Positions 33,292 through 40,131 of a DNA stretch of 64,000 bases are shown piece after piece. How positions within the stretch are numbered: the first letter of the stretch is position 1; each line of letters starts with the position of its first letter. The notes beneath the pieces were generated by a model. The model did not search any database. It was not told the origin of the DNA and was given only the letters and a program-made list of their open reading frames with translations. The position numbers and the translations under genes are program-made. Source of the DNA: Pontibacter ummariensis (GTDB taxonomy: Bacteria > Bacteroidota > Bacteroidia > Cytophagales > Hymenobacteraceae); the NCBI RefSeq assembly GCF_900188175.1, contig NZ_FZOQ01000020.1:1-64000 (forward strand), read 5' to 3'.

Positions 33292-34208
33292 TGCCTTTTA
33301 AAAACATTACAGACGAGGAGCTTGCACTGCTCAAGCAGGAGTTTAACCAACTTAAAACGATAGAGGAGAAGTTTAAATTCTGGCGTGTTAAGTTGAGGCA
33401 TAACTACATGTGGGTTGGAGTTACAATTCCTTTAGCAGAAAGAGGGATAAATGATTTTCTTATTAAACCAAATAATGAAGCGGAAACAGAAGAGTTTAAT
33501 CTGCATTTATTAGAAGAGGTAAGTTTTACCGATTCTTTACGTGCAGGAGGAAAAGTAATGGTTGACTCAGAAACTCTAGTTCTAAGGCTCTCGGAGAAGC
33601 TAAAAGATGTGGTGAACCCTAAGCCACTTTTAGAGAGTGAGATTAGTTGGATAGATTCTGAAGTAGAAAAGTATCAGAGGTTGCCAAGAACGGCAAATGA
33701 CAGTAACCATTTTTTTAAAATGTCTCTTAGTGCTTGCTGGCTTAAGGCTTATGAAGAGTACTATCTGAAGAGGCGAGAAGTTAGTATGAAACATACTAGT
33801 TATAGCTATGCAACTCTAATGGGAGGTTATGCTGGATGTGAGTTAGCTAAATATAGAGTGTACGTTGAGCGGAAACTAGAGGAAGTAAAAAATAATCAAA
33901 CACCCTTGGCGCAGGAAGATACTCCTCTTAAAAGGCAACTGCTTATTATGCTTTATACTGGTATGCTTGACAAGCTAGATCATGTTAAAAACAAAGACAG
34001 AAATAAGCTTCTCTCTGTACTGCTAAATAGAAGTGAACAAAGTATAAAAACGGAGCTCACTAACATTCATAAAAGGAGTAGGGTCTATAAAATCAGGACT
34101 GAAGAAAACTATTCTTTCTTGCTTGATCTATTTGAACAGGTGCAGTTAAATGAGCAAGTTGAAGAGGTTAAGAATGAGTTAGATAAGTTAAATGGAGTAA
34201 AAAAGTAA
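33291..34208 (+). CDS. Mobile-element protein of unknown function
   Basis: A 305-aa soluble, mostly helical protein. The start codon overlaps the integrase stop by one base. The C-terminal third ('LLIMLYTGMLDKLDHVKNKDRNKLLSVLLNRSEQSIKTELTNIHKRSR') resembles the C-terminal helical region seen in RteC-like and related Bacteroidota mobile-element proteins, but the match is weak. It could be a regulator of integration or replication. No catalytic motif or membrane segment. Confidence 0.5.
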   Translation: MPFKNITDEELALLKQEFNQLKTIEEKFKFWRVKLRHNYMWVGVTIPLAERGINDFLIKPNNEAETEEFNLHLLEEVSFTDSLRAGGKVMVDSETLVLRLSEKLKDVVNPKPLLESEISWIDSEVEKYQRLPRTANDSNHFFKMSLSACWLKAYEEYYLKRREVSMKHTSYSYATLMGGYAGCELAKYRVYVERKLEEVKNNQTPLAQEDTPLKRQLLIMLYTGMLDKLDHVKNKDRNKLLSVLLNRSEQSIKTELTNIHKRSRVYKIRTEENYSFLLDLFEQVQLNEQVEEVKNELDKLNGVKK

Positions 34209-34274
34209 CCCCTCCCCACCCCCTATACTCGGGGCTTCTTAGGATTCTTTTGTGGCATAACAAAACAAAAAGTT

Positions 34275-34598
34275 ATGTCACAAATCATCCTAAATGGACT
34301 TACAACTGAGCAACTCAAGGAGCTGCTAGTTGAGGTAATTGCTGAACACCTAAGTTCGGCTTCTAGTGTGTTAAGTGCTGCCCACTCTTCCCAAGATCAG
34401 CCAACATACTTAACTAGAGCTGAGGCTGCCAAGCTTCTGCAAATCTCTCTGCCTACTCTTAACGACTACACCAAGAGAGGCGTCATTTCATCTTACCGGA
34501 TTGGTGCTAATGTGCGCTACAAGTTCTCAGACATAGAGAGCGCACTGCAAGAAAGAAACTTCACCACGAAGCGGAAAGGAGGTCGTCATGGCGCATAA
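34275..34598 (+). CDS. Helix-turn-helix (excisionase/MerR-like) protein
   Basis: A 107-aa protein with a C-terminal winged HTH of the excisionase/HTH_17 kind: 'YLTRAEAAKLLQISLPTLNDYTKRGVISSYRIGANVRYKFSDIESAL'. The N-terminal helix 'LTTEQLKELLVEVIAEHL' may dimerise. Such proteins act as excisionases or as regulators in Bacteroidota integrative elements. The next gene overlaps its end by 11 bp. Confidence 0.8.
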   Translation: MSQIILNGLTTEQLKELLVEVIAEHLSSASSVLSAAHSSQDQPTYLTRAEAAKLLQISLPTLNDYTKRGVISSYRIGANVRYKFSDIESALQERNFTTKRKGGRHGA

Positions 34599-34890
34599 GA
34601 ATGACTACTCCGTCATAGCCTTCTTTTCTGATGACACAAAGCCTAAGCGCTGGACTTATGTGCATAAGCTCTACGGCTTCTCCTTATTCCTGAACAGGAA
34701 ACATCCGGCTTGGAGGTACATGAATGTGTACGACCGTCGCAGCGGGAATTTTATCAGACGGTTCTACAGGGGACAGAGTATCCCTAACTTCCTCACGGTT
34801 TTGTTTTTTTTAACCTTCAGTATTTCAAACCTTCATTACATCCCCCTATATGGTTTTAATAATACTGCAACGATTCAGATTCCGTGTTAG
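34588..34890 (+). CDS. Small basic protein preceding Rep, function unknown
   Basis: A 100-aa protein: 'YSVIAFFSDDTKPKRWTYVHKLYGFSLFLNR' then 'MNVYDRRSGNFIRRFYRGQSIPNFL', ending in a hydrophobic and less protein-like stretch after residue 75 that is encoded by a T-rich run (TTTTGTTTTTTTTAA). The tail suggests a possible frameshift or degraded C-terminus. It overlaps the HTH gene by 11 bp and the Rep GTG by 7 bp, so the genes are coupled. No family recognised. Confidence 0.5.
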   Translation: MAHKNDYSVIAFFSDDTKPKRWTYVHKLYGFSLFLNRKHPAWRYMNVYDRRSGNFIRRFYRGQSIPNFLTVLFFLTFSISNLHYIPLYGFNNTATIQIPC

Positions 34891-35753
34891 TCAAAAACAC
34901 GTACGGTTGCAGCGCTGTGCTAGGCACAACTTTAACCAAAAGGCTATACTATACGAAGTACTCCGGTTCATCTCTGGACAGAAAAAAGCAAGTAAAAACT
35001 AAGCCTAAAAAGAAGGAAGCTGCTGAGGAGGAACAGGAGAAAGATACTACTGAGAAAGTTCGTGTTATGTCTGGTCGGACTAAGACTAAAATCAGAAAGA
35101 AACTCTTTGCTTTCTCTCGGCTTCATAAGCGCCTCACATTCGTTACGCTCACTTTTGTAAATGAGGTAACTGATGAGCAGGCTATCAAGGTACTCAGGAA
35201 GTTTATTGACAACACGAAGAAGAGGGGCAAGAACTTCCAATATCTGTGGGTTGCTGAGAGGCAGACAGAGAATAAAATCTTTCCGGATAACATTCACTTC
35301 CACATGATCACTAATAAGTACTGGGATATCCAAAAGACCTGGAACTACTGGTTAGATCTCCAAAGAAGGAATGGCATTGTTCCAAGGGATGAGAGCTTTA
35401 AAGCTTCTTCTGCTTTTGATGTAAAGAAAGTAGACACGAAGAACCCCAAGCAGGTAGGGACTTACCTCACGAAGTACGTCACGAAGAATAAAGCTGAATT
35501 TAAATGTCAGGTCTGGAACTGCTCCAAGTCTATCTCTGCACTCTATACCGACTTCTACACGGATTACAGCTTCTTAGAAGAGCTACAGAGGCTTAAGAAG
35601 GATGAGATAAAGGAAGTGCCGCTTGAGTTCTGTACGCTTCACCTAGTGCCCTTGGATAAGACTACCATAAGGTTCTATGACAGACTAGAGAACAAGAATA
35701 GAAAAACATTAGAAAACTTAAATCAACAAGAAAATGCCAGTATCAAGAAATAG
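34884..35753 (+). CDS. rep: HUH-type rolling-circle replication initiator (Rep)
   Basis: A 289-aa protein with the three HUH-endonuclease motifs: motif I 'LTFVTLTF' (84-91), motif II 'IHFHM' (His138, His140) and motif III 'YLTKYVTK' with Tyr194 and Tyr198. HUH Reps nick one strand at an origin, stay bound through Tyr, and start rolling-circle replication. The first about 80 residues are basic and low complexity; the start is a GTG at 34884, and an internal ATG at about 35067 would still include motif I. It is followed, with a 20-bp overlap, by the Zn-binding protein. A second, truncated copy of its 3' end lies at 23443. Confidence 0.82.
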   Translation: MLVKNTYGCSAVLGTTLTKRLYYTKYSGSSLDRKKQVKTKPKKKEAAEEEQEKDTTEKVRVMSGRTKTKIRKKLFAFSRLHKRLTFVTLTFVNEVTDEQAIKVLRKFIDNTKKRGKNFQYLWVAERQTENKIFPDNIHFHMITNKYWDIQKTWNYWLDLQRRNGIVPRDESFKASSAFDVKKVDTKNPKQVGTYLTKYVTKNKAEFKCQVWNCSKSISALYTDFYTDYSFLEELQRLKKDEIKEVPLEFCTLHLVPLDKTTIRFYDRLENKNRKTLENLNQQENASIKK

Positions 35754-36000
35754 AAAGAAGAAGAACAACAGCTCTAGAGTTAAAGCTGCCCCGCCTATGT
35801 GTATACATGAACTATTTAAGCTGCAGACAAACCCCTGCAGGAAATGCGGAAGAGTAAGGGACGAATTTAGTTATAAGGAGCTTCCTGATAAGGAGCAGCC
35901 ACACTGGAAAGAAACAGGAGTGTTAGATTCTATAGACTACTTCCTGTACTGCCCAAGCTGTGAGGAGTACTCTGCTTTGTTTATGACAGAAGAGTTTTAA
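35734..36000 (+). CDS. Small Cys-rich, probable zinc-binding protein (copy 2)
   Basis: An 88-aa paralogue of the 23704 protein: basic N-terminus, 'MCIHELFKLQTNPCRKCGRVRDEFSYKEL' and 'DYFLYCPSCEEYSA'. The CxxC pairs and the Cys-x-His are conserved between copies while the N-terminal tail and last residues differ, suggesting selection on the zinc site. It is coupled to rep and closed by a terminator, so it ends the backbone operon; the defence cargo begins after it. Confidence 0.65.
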   Translation: MPVSRNRKKKNNSSRVKAAPPMCIHELFKLQTNPCRKCGRVRDEFSYKELPDKEQPHWKETGVLDSIDYFLYCPSCEEYSALFMTEEF

Positions 36001-36003
36001 CAG

Positions 36004-36031
36004 AAGAACCGGTTAACACCGGTTCTTTTTA
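36004..36031 (+). terminator. Terminator ending the element backbone operon
   Basis: Stem 36004-36013 pairs with 36018-36027 (AAGAACCGGT/ACCGGTTCTT), then T's. It separates rep and the Zn gene from the cargo, which therefore has its own promoter in the AT-rich 36032-36133 region. Confidence 0.75.
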
Positions 36032-36133
36032 TTTCTAATGGAACTTAAGGTTTTATATATTATAATTACATTATATACTTCAATGAACGTCTGAACACTA
36101 TGATTATACGTGTTGTGCAAAATATAAAACACT

Positions 36134-37909
36134 ATGAGTACAAGTTCATCAACAAACTTTAGCGAAATAATAAAGAAAGCACGTGTAGGTAAATATAAGT
36201 TACCTGCTTTTCAAAGAAAATGGAAATGGTCTCAAAAGCAGGTAATGTCTTTGTTTGAGAGTTTACGGCAAGGCTACCCTATAGGCTCTTTTTTAGTAAT
36301 GACTTCTGAAGAGGCTTTAAGGCTAAACCCTCGTGCATTTTATGGTACTGGAGCTACTGCTGAAAGTGAAAACAGTATGGACGGTTTAGTTTTGGATGGG
36401 CAACAACGGATTACAGCTGGTCTTGCTATTTATTATGGAGTGGAAAATCCTAGTGGAATAGACTATTATATTAATGTTAAGAAAATCAAAGAGCTTATTG
36501 AAGAAAGGAAAGTAGATTTAGATAGTGATAAAAGTATAGAAGTTTTTGCAAAGTCTCTTGATGTAGAGGATGGATATATAACTACAAAACCTCAAAGAAA
36601 GAACAGAGACCATAATTTTTATGAGCATTGGTTACTGTGGACTGGATTCCTTACAAAAGATAAGGCAGACGAGCTTGATAATATTGTAGATAAACTTGAT
36701 GAGAGAGATAAAGCTATTTTAAGAAGAGTAGTAAGGCGGCATTTTAGTCCCGCAATGGAGATACCTGTTCCTGTAATAACATTGGGGAAGGAATTTGACT
36801 TAGGAGCCATAAGTAAGATATTTACAACTATTAATACTACAGGTAAACTTCTTACTCCTTTTGAATTAGTTGTTGCGATACTGTTTCCAGAGAATGTTTT
36901 TCTCGAAGAAGAGATAAATGAGTTCAAAACTAAGTATCAGTACTACTCCAATATGGATAAGAATGGAGAAATTTTATTGCAAACAATTGCTCTTCTTGAT
37001 AGTAAGCCTCCTAAGAAGTCTGATTTGCCAAAAAATATGAATGCTGTTATTTATAACAGACATCGGGATAATGCAGTAAATAGCCTAGATAATTTAGGTA
37101 AATGGCTTACAGACTCAATTGGGTTAGGTTTAGATAGTTCTAATAAACTTGTACCTTATGATGCTATTTTTGCTCCTATGGCAGTTGTTTTTGGGTATAT
37201 AGAGGATAAGTATAAAAATACTAATAAAGTAAAAGCAAGATATAAGCTCAAAAAATGGTTTGTAGGAAGTGTCTTGTCACAACGTTATCAAGAAGGAGTT
37301 CATAATAAACAACAGAACGATGTTGATGAATTCAAAGCTTGGATAGACGATGAAAAGTTAATGCCAAAGTGGTTAGATGACGTTGTTATTAGCCCATCAA
37401 TAAAAAGAGCAAGCTCGTCTGGTGCAATTGGTAAATTAATTAAGTGCATGATAAACATGAGACATCCCAAAGACCCTGCTTCAGATGAGCCGATAGGATT
37501 TAAAGATGGCTTAATTCAAACAGAAATACACCATATTTTTCCTACAAAATGGGTGAAAAAGGGTTTAGTTGATTTTGAGGATGAGAAAATTAATATTAAT
37601 GTTGCTTTGAACACTATGTTCCTGTCTAAGCAAACTAATGGAGATTGGTTAAATTTTGATCCAAAAACTCAAGTGGAGCAAGCTAGAAAAGCTAGTAGTA
37701 ATGAAATGATGTACGCTAATTTTGAAACTCAATTCATTAGTCAATCTGCTATCGAAATTTTAAGTAAAAGCACTAAGAAAATGTCTGATTATGAAAGCTT
37801 TCTAAATGCTCGATTTAAGTCATTTGCTGATGAGTTGAGTCAGTATAACTTTAAAAAGGTAGAAAATGAGGAAGAAGGCTTTCAAGAATTAGATGAGTCT
37901 GAAGAATAA
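36134..37909 (+). CDS. DUF262/HNH protein, GmrSD-like type IV restriction enzyme
   Basis: A 591-aa protein. The N-terminal DUF262 domain (ParB/Srx-like) has 'LPAFQRKWKW' and the signature 'LVLDGQQRITAG' (Asp88-Gly-Gln-Gln-Arg92), which binds and hydrolyses NTP in GmrS. The C-terminal part carries an HNH-type motif of the DUF1524/GmrD kind ('QTEIHHIFPTKWV', His466/His467, with a following Asn-rich 'NVALNTMFLSKQTN'). Single-chain GmrSD enzymes cut phage DNA carrying modified (for example glucosylated) cytosines. It is the only cargo gene of element 3, between the backbone terminator and the right att-like repeat. Related BrxU- or SspE-type specificity cannot be excluded. Confidence 0.82.
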   Translation: MSTSSSTNFSEIIKKARVGKYKLPAFQRKWKWSQKQVMSLFESLRQGYPIGSFLVMTSEEALRLNPRAFYGTGATAESENSMDGLVLDGQQRITAGLAIYYGVENPSGIDYYINVKKIKELIEERKVDLDSDKSIEVFAKSLDVEDGYITTKPQRKNRDHNFYEHWLLWTGFLTKDKADELDNIVDKLDERDKAILRRVVRRHFSPAMEIPVPVITLGKEFDLGAISKIFTTINTTGKLLTPFELVVAILFPENVFLEEEINEFKTKYQYYSNMDKNGEILLQTIALLDSKPPKKSDLPKNMNAVIYNRHRDNAVNSLDNLGKWLTDSIGLGLDSSNKLVPYDAIFAPMAVVFGYIEDKYKNTNKVKARYKLKKWFVGSVLSQRYQEGVHNKQQNDVDEFKAWIDDEKLMPKWLDDVVISPSIKRASSSGAIGKLIKCMINMRHPKDPASDEPIGFKDGLIQTEIHHIFPTKWVKKGLVDFEDEKININVALNTMFLSKQTNGDWLNFDPKTQVEQARKASSNEMMYANFETQFISQSAIEILSKSTKKMSDYESFLNARFKSFADELSQYNFKKVENEEEGFQELDESEE

Positions 37910-37923
37910 TTCTCATAGTAATG

Positions 37924-37964
37924 AAAACCCAGTAGTTATTTCTGTTTACTACTGGGTTTTTATA
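37924..37964 (+). terminator. Terminator of the GmrSD-like gene
   Basis: Stem AAAACCCAGTAG (37924-37935) pairs with CTACTGGGTTTT (37949-37960), followed by T-rich sequence. Confidence 0.75.
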
Positions 37965-38010
37965 TTTAAAGCTAACTATTTCAAACACAAGCTTAAGCTT
38001 TAGGACATGC

Positions 38011-38034
38011 ATTCCGTCCCCTGTAACGTCCCCC
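38011..38034. repeat. att-like direct repeat, copy 3 (right end of element 3)
   Basis: ATTCCGTCCCCT followed by CGTCCCC, matching copies 1 and 2 with a few differences. It is 57 bp from the tRNA-Leu 3' end. Confidence 0.65.
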
Positions 38035-38043
38035 GAAAATAAA

Positions 38044-38076
38044 AAAAGCCTGTAAGTTATTAGCTTACAGGCTTTT
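38044..38076. terminator. Terminator downstream of tRNA-Leu(CAA)
   Basis: Perfect stem 38044-38055 with 38065-38076 (AAAAGCCTGTAA/TTACAGGCTTTT). It can stop minus-strand transcription from hscB/tRNA-Leu and plus-strand transcription from the island. Confidence 0.8.
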
Positions 38077-38090
38077 ATATTTAATCAATG

Positions 38091-38174
38091 TACCTTGGGC
38101 CGGAGTCGAACCGGCACGAGTGTTACCTCATTGGTGTTTGAGACCAACGCGTCTACCAATTCCGCCACCAAGGC
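38091..38174 (-). tRNA. tRNA-Leu (anticodon CAA)
   Basis: An 84-nt gene on the minus strand with acceptor GCCTTGG/CCAAGGT, D-arm GGAATTGGTAGA, anticodon loop CTCAAAC (anticodon CAA, codon UUG), a variable arm, T-arm GGTTCGACTCC, and no encoded CCA. It lies 11 bp downstream of hscB. Its 3' side is the integration hotspot of the island. Confidence 0.93.
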
Positions 38175-38185
38175 TTGTTCCCCTT

Positions 38186-38722
38186 TCAGGAACGCGATGC
38201 AAACTTAGATAATGTTTCCTGAATTCGCAACAGGTATTTTTTCTTCAGGTAATAGGTTTTTACCTCCCGCAGGGCCTCTTCTTTCGTAACTCCATGAAGC
38301 TCAGGGTATCGCTGTAGCACAGGTAAAATATCATTGTCGAGTTGGGCTACTAAACCGCTGGTTTTTTCTCCTACCTCGTGCAGTTTATCTGCGTCAAAGT
38401 CAAACTCCAGCTCCATCAGCACCTCGTTCAGCTCCATCATGTCCATCAAAAACTCCGAAGGCAACTCGTTCTTGCCGCCTTCTTCCAGCAGGCCATGCTC
38501 CTTCAGAATGTACTGCATGCGCTGGTCCGGGTCGGAGAGGGTACGGTAGGCATTCGTGTTCTGCGTAGACAGCTGCAGGATCTCCTGCTGCTTTTCCTGC
38601 GACTCATTGGCGTGGAAGTCCGGGTGGTACTCCCGGCTCAGCTTGTAATAGGTATTCTTCAGGGCCTTCTCGTCCAGCAGAAAGCTTTCCGGTATGTTAT
38701 AGAATTCGAAGTAATTGCTCAT
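38186..38722 (-). CDS. hscB: Fe-S cluster assembly co-chaperone HscB
   Basis: A 178-aa J-domain protein. The J domain covers residues 1-75, with HPD in 'LSREYHPDFHANES', followed by the HscB C-terminal helical domain ('YILKEHGLLEEGGKNELPSEFLMDMMELNEVLMEL') that binds the IscU scaffold. HscB stimulates HscA ATPase during Fe-S cluster transfer. The length is typical (about 170-180). It is transcribed towards tRNA-Leu. A TACCTTTG -7 box lies on the minus strand at 38778-38785. Confidence 0.9.
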   Translation of the reverse strand: MSNYFEFYNIPESFLLDEKALKNTYYKLSREYHPDFHANESQEKQQEILQLSTQNTNAYRTLSDPDQRMQYILKEHGLLEEGGKNELPSEFLMDMMELNEVLMELEFDFDADKLHEVGEKTSGLVAQLDNDILPVLQRYPELHGVTKEEALREVKTYYLKKKYLLRIQETLSKFASRS

Positions 38723-38777
38723 AGTTTCTGGTGTTTCGTGGTCATCACAAGCAGCTGTATCAGCTACTCATGTTCTA

Positions 38778-38785
38778 CAAAGGTA
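38778..38785 (-). promoter_or_regulatory. -7 box (TACCTTTG) for hscB
   Basis: The minus strand reads TACCTTTG about 55 bp upstream of the hscB start. No clear -33 box. Confidence 0.45.
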
Positions 38786-39212
38786 CAGTATCTGGGGCTG
38801 TTATGTTAATAATTACGTTCACTTGCTTCATTTCTGAGGCAGATCGACAAAACTACTGCCAAGTAGGGTACAGGAGCCTGTGCCTTCTTGCCTTCGAAGC
38901 GGTGACTAACTCAAGCCTACCCGAACAAAGCAGCTGATAAGGGAAGCGATGCTTTCTGTGGCTTATTGTCTGACTCCCGAAAGGTGCAAATGGAGCCAGG
39001 CAATAGAGGATAGAGGATAACTGGGGGGAGTAATATAGACACTACATGCCCCAAATGTTTCTGTTAAGCCGAAGCAGAAGGGGGAATGGTGATGGAGATC
39101 CTCTTTAAATAGTTTAAGGATAAATAAAATAAATAAATATATAAAACTTAATATATTTGAATTTAGTATAAGTCACGCTGCCGTACCTTTTGTTTTATTT
39201 AACCCTATAAGC
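38786..39212. other. Intergenic, no further gene seen
   Basis: About 430 bp between the hscB promoter and the small lipoprotein gene. The right end is AT-rich and carries a TACCTTTTG box near 39184, the probable promoter of the small lipoprotein. Confidence 0.4.
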
Positions 39213-39383
39213 ATGAAAAGATCACCCTTCCTTACCTTGCTGGTTGTGTTCCTGTTAGGCATGTGCCTGCAGAGTTGCCAGGGCTACAGAGCAGCCCGGA
39301 AGGCAGAAGACTGCCCGGTATACAGCTTCGTCAAACATAAAAAGCAGAAGCCTGGTCGGTTTTTTACAAAACTTTTTAAGTAA
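39213..39383 (+). CDS. Small lipoprotein, 56 aa
   Basis: ATG at 39213 encodes 'MKRSPFLTLLVVFLLGMCLQ', then SCQGYRAARKAEDC and a very basic tail (FVKHKKQKPGRFF), with stop TAA at 39381-39383. The hydrophobic core followed by L-Q-S-C is a lipobox (Cys22). A TAnnTTTG-like promoter element lies 25 bp upstream. Small lipoproteins of this size are common in the family but the function is unknown. Confidence 0.6.
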   Translation: MKRSPFLTLLVVFLLGMCLQSCQGYRAARKAEDCPVYSFVKHKKQKPGRFFTKLFK

Positions 39384-39507
39384 GACCGCCTATCGGTTTC
39401 GGGTGTTTTGTTATAAAGCAACTATTAGACAGATAGTTAGGCGTTTCCTTGTTATTGGTTTTTCGATCCAACACTACCGGGTACTTGTGCGTGGATTAAT
39501 ATTGAGT

Positions 39508-39567
39508 AAATAAAGCCGTAGAGGAGCAATTGTACACTTCGTACTGCGCCCTCTACGGCTTTATTTA
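39508..39567. terminator. Terminator for the ankyrin/hemA operon
   Basis: A perfect 16-bp stem, 39508-39523 with 39551-39566 (AAATAAAGCCGTAGAG and complement), with a 27-nt loop, at the 3' end of the minus-strand ankyrin gene. Confidence 0.7.
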
Positions 39568-39587
39568 TTTGCTTACTGGAGTCCTGC

Positions 39588-40106
39588 TTACTGCAGCAGT
39601 GTAATCCCCTCCTGGTTCTGCTGTCCCTTTGCCAGGTCAAGGGCAGTAAGGCCTCTTTGGTCTCTCAGTGATTTGTCTGCGCCCTTGTTTAGCAAGACTT
39701 TGATTACCTCATTACGGCCAAACATGGAGGCGAGCATCAGGGCAGTACCGCCGTTCGCGTTTACGGCATTTACGTTCGCTCCTTTGCTGAGCAGTAATTC
39801 GGCCAGAGCAGGATAGCCTTTAAACGCTGTTCCCATCAGCGCGGTGTTACCCGTCACATCCTGGTGATTTACATCGGCACCAGCTTCAATCAAAAATTTG
39901 GCCGCTTCCACATGGCCATTATAGGTAGCGATAATCAGCGGGGTAAATCCTTTCTGATCCTGCGCATTCACGTCTGCTTTGTTTTGCAACAGTTGCTTGA
40001 TAGTTGCCACATCGCCAGTTCGGGCTGCTGCTGTTAGATCAGGAGCCTGGGCGAAGAGGACTGCCGGTATTAAAAGGAAAAGAAGGTTGAAGAAAATTGA
40101 TTTCAT
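39588..40106 (-). CDS. Periplasmic ankyrin-repeat protein
   Basis: A 172-aa protein with a signal peptide (1-20, ending FAQ) and about four ankyrin repeats ('DLTAAARTGDVATIKQLLQNKADVN', 'GFTPLIIATYNGHVEAAKFLIEAGADVN', 'GNTALMGTAFKGYPALAELLLSKGANVN', 'GGTALMLASMFGRNEVIKVLLNKGAD'). Ankyrin proteins of this size are found beside periplasmic catalases in several bacteria (for example ankB with katB in Pseudomonas), where they support catalase activity. Here a secreted catalase lies 1.45 kb away on the same strand, with hemA between them. Confidence 0.85.
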   Translation of the reverse strand: MKSIFFNLLFLLIPAVLFAQAPDLTAAARTGDVATIKQLLQNKADVNAQDQKGFTPLIIATYNGHVEAAKFLIEAGADVNHQDVTGNTALMGTAFKGYPALAELLLSKGANVNAVNANGGTALMLASMFGRNEVIKVLLNKGADKSLRDQRGLTALDLAKGQQNQEGITLLQ

Positions 40107-40131
40107 GGGTAGAATATGTAAAGAGTAAAAT

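Larger units (their letters stand above)
32001..38034 (+). mobile_element. Integrative rolling-circle-type element with defence cargo (element 3)
   Basis: About 6.0 kb flanked by att-like direct repeats at 32001-32025 and 38011-38034, next to tRNA-Leu(CAA). Gene order: tyrosine recombinase, 305-aa protein, excisionase-like HTH, 100-aa protein, HUH Rep, Zn-binding protein, GmrSD-like defence protein, all on the plus strand with overlaps between most backbone genes. There are no conjugation or phage structural genes. It appears complete and is probably the newest insertion, since it touches the tRNA. Confidence 0.7.

Noticed and set aside
23440-38090. Prophage or conjugative element
   Set aside because: No capsid, portal, tail, lysis, relaxase of MOB type, coupling protein or Tra genes are present; the island is better explained by small integrative elements.
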